Source: an uncultured bacterium
GTDB taxonomy: Bacteria; Actinomycetota; Coriobacteriia; Coriobacteriales; Coriobacteriaceae
Direction of reading: 5' to 3'
DNA: 61,969 nt
Assembly (NCBI GenBank): GCA_905215755.1
Contig: CAJMRE010000008.1
Coordinates: 1-61,969 of the forward strand
Shown: positions 58,852 to 61,969 of the stretch, piece by piece
Position numbering within the stretch: position 1 is the first letter of the stretch
How the letters are laid out: the number at the start of each line of letters is the position of its first letter
Made by a program: the position numbers and the translations under genes
Notes under the pieces: model-generated
The model's database searches: none
What the model saw: only the letters and a program-made list of their open reading frames with translations
Told to the model about the DNA's origin: nothing

Positions 58852-60111
58852 ATGAAGATTGCAGTTTTCGGTACCGGCTACGTGGGTTTGTCTCTAGCCG
58901 TGCTTCTATCGCAGCACAATGAGGTGCACGCGCTCGACATCATTCCCGAGAAGGTGGAGAAGCTCAAGCAGTTCATCTCTCCCATCCAGGACGACGAAAT
59001 CGAGCGCTTCCTGGGCGAGGCCAAGGCGGGCACGCGCAAGCTCGACTTGCATGTGACTTTGGACGCTACGCAGGCCTGCGCGGGCGCGGACTACGCCATA
59101 GTGGCCACGCCGACCAACTACGACACCGACCGCAACTTCTTTGACACCTCCAGCGTGGAGGCTGCCATCGCGACCATCCGCGAGGTGAACCCGACCGCCT
59201 GGATTGTCATCAAGTCGACCATCCCGGTGGGATACACGGAGTCGCTTCGCGAGAAGATTAATGACAGACGAATCGTGTTCAGCCCCGAGTTCCTGCGTGA
59301 GAGCAAGGCGCTCTACGACAACCTGCATCCCAGCCGCATCGTGGTTGGCGCGCCCAAGGACGATGGGGAGGCCGTCGCCGCTGCGAAGGAGTTCGCGGAA
59401 CTGCTTGCGCAAGGCGCCGATCCCGCCGAATTGAAGCGCACTAACGCCGACGGCACGCCGGGTATCCCTCAGCTGGTGCTGGGCACCACTGAAGCGGAGG
59501 CCGTAAAGCTGTTCGCCAACACCTACCTCGCCCTTCGCGTGGCCTACTTCAACGAGCTTGACACCTACTGCGAGGCGCGCGGGCTGTCCTCGGCCGACGT
59601 CATAGAGGGCGTGTGCCTGGAGCCCCGTATCGGCAGCTTCTACAACAACCCTTCCTTCGGCTACGGCGGCTACTGCCTGCCCAAGGACACCAAGCAGCTG
59701 CTGGCCAACTACAGGGACGTGCCGCAGAACCTCATCGAAGCCATCGTGGAGGCCAACCGCACCCGCAAGGATTGGGTTGCCGAGCAGGTCGTGGACCGCG
59801 TGATGGGGCTCGTCTATGAGGGCAAGCCCAAGCCCGTTGTGGGTGTTTACCGCCTGACGATGAAGAGCGGTTCTGATAACTTCCGAGCCTCTTCCATCCA
59901 AGGCATCATGAAGCGCCTGAAGGCCAAGGGTGTGCCCGTGGTGGTGTACGAGCCTACACTCGACGCGCTCGGGTTTTACGGCTCCGAGGTAACGCACGAC
60001 CTTGAGAAGTTCAAGCAGGAGTGCGACGTGATCGTGGCCAACCGCTGGAGCGACGACCTGACCGACGTTGCTGGCAAGGTGTACACGCGCGACCTGTTCA
60101 AGCGTGACTGA
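58852..60111 (+). CDS. ugd: UDP-glucose 6-dehydrogenase
   Basis: Oxidises UDP-glucose to UDP-glucuronate. The 419-residue protein has the Rossmann motif FGTGYVGLSLAVLL, VIKSTIPVGYT, FSPEFLRESKALYDNL and the catalytic FGYGGYCLPKDTKQ, whose cysteine forms the thioester. The C-terminal domain is complete. GAGGAG precedes the ATG. The polymer is therefore predicted to include glucuronate or a sugar derived from it, such as galacturonate or xylose, although no epimerase or decarboxylase is visible here. Confidence 0.95.
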   Translation: MKIAVFGTGYVGLSLAVLLSQHNEVHALDIIPEKVEKLKQFISPIQDDEIERFLGEAKAGTRKLDLHVTLDATQACAGADYAIVATPTNYDTDRNFFDTSSVEAAIATIREVNPTAWIVIKSTIPVGYTESLREKINDRRIVFSPEFLRESKALYDNLHPSRIVVGAPKDDGEAVAAAKEFAELLAQGADPAELKRTNADGTPGIPQLVLGTTEAEAVKLFANTYLALRVAYFNELDTYCEARGLSSADVIEGVCLEPRIGSFYNNPSFGYGGYCLPKDTKQLLANYRDVPQNLIEAIVEANRTRKDWVAEQVVDRVMGLVYEGKPKPVVGVYRLTMKSGSDNFRASSIQGIMKRLKAKGVPVVVYEPTLDALGFYGSEVTHDLEKFKQECDVIVANRWSDDLTDVAGKVYTRDLFKRD

Positions 60112-60176
60112 TTGATTTGAATGATTGACGCGTTCAACGCGCCGTGGACGTTTTCGATGTGCCGAGGAGTTTTTTG

Positions 60177-60839
60177 ATGGGATTCGTGAACCGCGCCAAG
60201 GTGGCTCTCGCTATTCCGAGGTCGCTATTGCTTAACATAAAATTATTCGGCTGGGAGGGGGTGCGTATCCCCGTCCTCTTTTCCAACCGCGTTAGCGTTA
60301 AGGGCCTGCGAAGGGGGTCGATGCGGATTTCCCACCCGACTCGGTTCGGCGTGAGAATCGGCTTCGGCGGCAGCTTGGGAGTTTCGCGCAACCGTGCGGC
60401 AGTGATCGTCGCCAACGGCGGCGTTATCGAGTTCGACGGGGTCGCGAACCTTTGCGAGGGCACCGTGATGCGCGTCGAGGGCGGGCATCTGATCTTCGGC
60501 GCCAATTTCAATAGCAACAAAAATTGCTGCTATTGGTGCAATGATGAGATTGTCTTGGGCGACGATTGCCTACTCGGGTGGAACGTCTCCCTTCGCGACA
60601 TGGACGGGCATACGGTATTCGGGCCGGATGGGGAGCAGACCAACGCTCCTGTCGGCGTTCATGTGGGAAACCATGTGTGGATCGCAGCAGATGTCGGCGT
60701 GTTCAAAGGATCGAGTATACCCGATGGGTGCATTGTGGCGGCAAGGGCGCTTTTGACTAGGAGGTTCGATGAGCCGAACGCGTTGATTGGGGGATTGCCT
60801 GCAAAAGTGATTCGCCGAGATGTCTCTTGGAAGCTGTAA
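60177..60839 (+). CDS. Hexapeptide-repeat acyltransferase
   Basis: A 220-residue left-handed beta-helix acyltransferase. Hexapeptide-like repeats run from RFGVRIGFGGSLGVS to VHVGNHVWIAADVGVFKGSSIPDGCIVAARALLT. The catalytic histidine is probably in LRDMDGHTVFG. It ends with the common GGLPAKVIRRDVSW. It probably O-acetylates a sugar of the repeat unit. GAGGAG (60164-60169) lies seven bases before ATG 60177, which fixes the start; the longer frame upstream lacks a site. Confidence 0.88.
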   Translation: MGFVNRAKVALAIPRSLLLNIKLFGWEGVRIPVLFSNRVSVKGLRRGSMRISHPTRFGVRIGFGGSLGVSRNRAAVIVANGGVIEFDGVANLCEGTVMRVEGGHLIFGANFNSNKNCCYWCNDEIVLGDDCLLGWNVSLRDMDGHTVFGPDGEQTNAPVGVHVGNHVWIAADVGVFKGSSIPDGCIVAARALLTRRFDEPNALIGGLPAKVIRRDVSWKL

Positions 60840-60929
60840 GCGCTTGAGCGGTACTCCGACGCCTCGGCTTGGAAGTGGCTCAATGCGCACATTTAGAAAA
60901 CCGGACGAACGAGGTGTTGAGGACTCACA

Positions 60930-61472
60930 GTGAAGGGAAAACTACTAACCATATTCGGTTACTTTCAAAAAATTCTACTCGACTGCATCGTCGGGCACAT
61001 TCCGTGTTGGGCTCTGAGAAAGCCCCTTTATCGCCTCGCCGGCATAAAGATAGGCAAAGGCTCGAGGATACTCATGGGAGCCAAGATTCAAGGACCCCAC
61101 GGTATCAGCATTGGGGAGCATAGTTACATTAACAGCGGATGTCATCTGGATGGTAGGGGAGGTTTGCTGATTGGAGACAACGTCAATATCAGCAACTACA
61201 CCGTAATCGTCACCGCTTCGCACGACATGAAAAGCTCCTCTTTCCAGTATCGAGAAGGAAAAGTTGTCATAGAGGACTATTGCTGGATAGGCACGCGGGC
61301 CATTGTTCTCGATAGAAGCACCCTGGCGGAAGGTTCAGTTTTGAGTGCGGGCAGCGTTTATAAGGGGCAAGGAAAGCCTCGTGGTGTATACGCTGGCGTC
61401 CCGGCGCAGTACGTTAGAGACCGCGGACTTGAGGGAAAATACGATGTTGACTGGCGTCCGTATTTTATTTAG
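60930..61472 (+). CDS. Hexapeptide-repeat acyltransferase (WcaF/colanic-acid type)
   Basis: A 180-residue acyltransferase with IKIGKGSRILMGAKI, SIGEHSYINSGCHLDGRGG, the catalytic histidine in VTASHDMKS, and the closing YAGVPAQYVRDR. The profile is that of the maltose/galactoside O-acetyltransferase group seen as WcaF or WcaB in capsule loci. The start is GTG 60930 behind GAGGA. It is the last intact gene of the exopolysaccharide operon; insertion-sequence remnants follow. Confidence 0.88.
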   Translation: MKGKLLTIFGYFQKILLDCIVGHIPCWALRKPLYRLAGIKIGKGSRILMGAKIQGPHGISIGEHSYINSGCHLDGRGGLLIGDNVNISNYTVIVTASHDMKSSSFQYREGKVVIEDYCWIGTRAIVLDRSTLAEGSVLSAGSVYKGQGKPRGVYAGVPAQYVRDRGLEGKYDVDWRPYFI

Positions 61473-61496
61473 TAATTCCAACAGTTTTTGTAACGC

Positions 61497-61530
61497 GACC
61501 TACCGTACCTACCTTAAGCAACGGTAGGTC
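61497..61530. terminator. Hairpin at the end of the exopolysaccharide operon
   Basis: GACCTACCGT (61497-61506) and ACGGTAGGTC (61521-61530) are perfect 10-bp arms with a 14-base loop. It may terminate the operon, or belong to the end of the adjoining insertion-sequence remnant. No T-run follows. Confidence 0.5.
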
Positions 61531-61533
61531 ACA

Positions 61534-61725
61534 TCATCCACTAGGATATGGCACGCCACCCTTTCGGTCGGGTCCCATCTCTGGCGTCTGGTGGACCCTG
61601 AAGAGGTAGACGTACAAGTAGAGATGCGTCTGCAGGTTCCGCGGCGACATCCCCGTGAAGCGCCACAGGCAGCGCTTCAGCCAGGAGCACGGGTCGTTCG
61701 CCATCTCCATCCACTCCAGGACTCC
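61534..61725 (-). pseudogene. C-terminal remnant of a DDE transposase (IS1595/ISXO2-like)
   Basis: On the - strand one frame reads VLEWMEMANDPCSWLKRCLW, then RFTGMSPRNLQTHLYLYVYLFRVHQ in the next positions, before a stop at 61534. The pattern of a basic patch, an RFxGxSPRNLQ segment and an aromatic-rich end recalls the C-terminus of IS1595/ISXO2-type transposases. The rest of the gene is missing. Family assignment is tentative; decay from transposition is clear from the truncation. Confidence 0.5.
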
Positions 61726-61738
61726 GCCTGCCTGCAGC

Positions 61739-61969
61739 CTGCTGCTGCACCGCCCCAGCAGGCTGCAGCTCGCGCTGCCGCTGGAGGAGAAGACCGCCGT
61801 GCGCGTCCCGCGCCGTGCTCACCGACAACGGCGCCGAGTTCTCCGACGAGGCGGCGGTCGCGGCGCTGCTCGGCGAGGGGCCGGGCGAGACGAGGCTGTT
61901 CTACTGCGATCCCGGGCGCAGCGACCAGAAGGGCGCCTGCGAGCGCAACCACGTCGAGATCAGGAAGCT
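61739..61969 (+). pseudogene. IS30-family transposase remnant, frame-broken and cut by the window end
   Basis: Two pieces of an IS30-type catalytic domain are visible. The first (from 61739) reads PSRLQLALPLEEKTAVRVP. The second, in another frame from about 61806, reads RAVLTDNGAEFSDEA and later FYCDPGRSDQKGACERNHVE. LTDNGxEF and the DP...S.QKG..ERNH block are IS30 signatures, including acidic catalytic residues. A stretch between the pieces is missing and the frame shifts, so the copy is broken, or the assembly is collapsed here. The frame stays open to base 61969. Confidence 0.75.

Noticed and set aside
40391..61530. Duplicate of the tRNA-Ala 3' end that would define an integrated island
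   Set aside because: I did not find a second copy of the T-arm/acceptor sequence, and there is no integrase gene in this stretch.
1..61969. CRISPR arrays, rRNA genes, prophage genes, restriction-modification or other classical defence operons
   Set aside because: No regularly spaced direct repeats, rRNA-like sequence, phage structural genes or methyltransferase/nuclease pairs were seen. The only toxin-like gene is the RhuM-Fic protein.

Overview
The window looks like a contig from a high-GC Gram-positive gut actinobacterium of the Coriobacteriia. Collinsella or a close relative is my best guess, from gene content and base composition; this is an inference, not a proof. The first 44 bases are Illumina P5/TruSeq adapter, so the left end is an assembly edge. 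The right end runs into insertion-sequence debris.

Region 1 (45-8595) is a compact cobalamin operon on the + strand, richer in G+C than what follows: truncated cobT, cobU, cobS, a fusion of a shortened CobU-like domain with an alpha-ribazole phosphatase, cbiB, cobD, cbiP, cobA/cobO, cbiC and cbiJ. Most junctions overlap by a few bases. It ends at a fragment of an IS21-type istA gene.

Region 2 (8681-25194) is chromosomal backbone: a MacAB-like exporter, an L,D-transpeptidase, serine dehydratase, metK, gltX, priA, def, fmt, rsmB and an FmdB-type zinc ribbon protein. Its intergenic gaps hold several long, nearly perfect inverted repeats with unrelated sequences.

Region 3 (25283-38603) is a glycogen and alpha-glucan block on the - strand: glgB, glgP, glgC, glgD, glgA and a GH13-GH77 fusion. 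GlgA and GlgB carry lysine/alanine-rich, histone H1-like tails. A TGGTAAAAC-like motif recurs upstream of both the glgB operon and the GH13-GH77 gene, which suggests a shared regulator.

Region 4 (38935-42535) has a HAD hydrolase, thiamine pyrophosphokinase, tRNA-Ala(GGC), and a RhuM-Fic/Doc protein with a LexA-type SOS box and a tiny ORF in front of it. A roughly 1 kb gap follows.

Region 5 (42536-61472) is an exopolysaccharide/capsule operon on the + strand. It opens with a LoaP/NusG-like antiterminator behind a long structured leader. It then encodes an initiating sugar transferase, the GDP-D-rhamnose route (phosphosugar mutase, ManC, Gmd, Rmd), five glycosyltransferases, a Wzy polymerase, a Wzx flippase, UDP-glucose dehydrogenase, two hexapeptide acetyltransferases and a radical SAM/SPASM enzyme of unknown role. 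The radical SAM gene, translationally coupled to a glycosyltransferase, is the best candidate for undescribed chemistry here. The window closes (61473-61969) with remnants of two different transposases.
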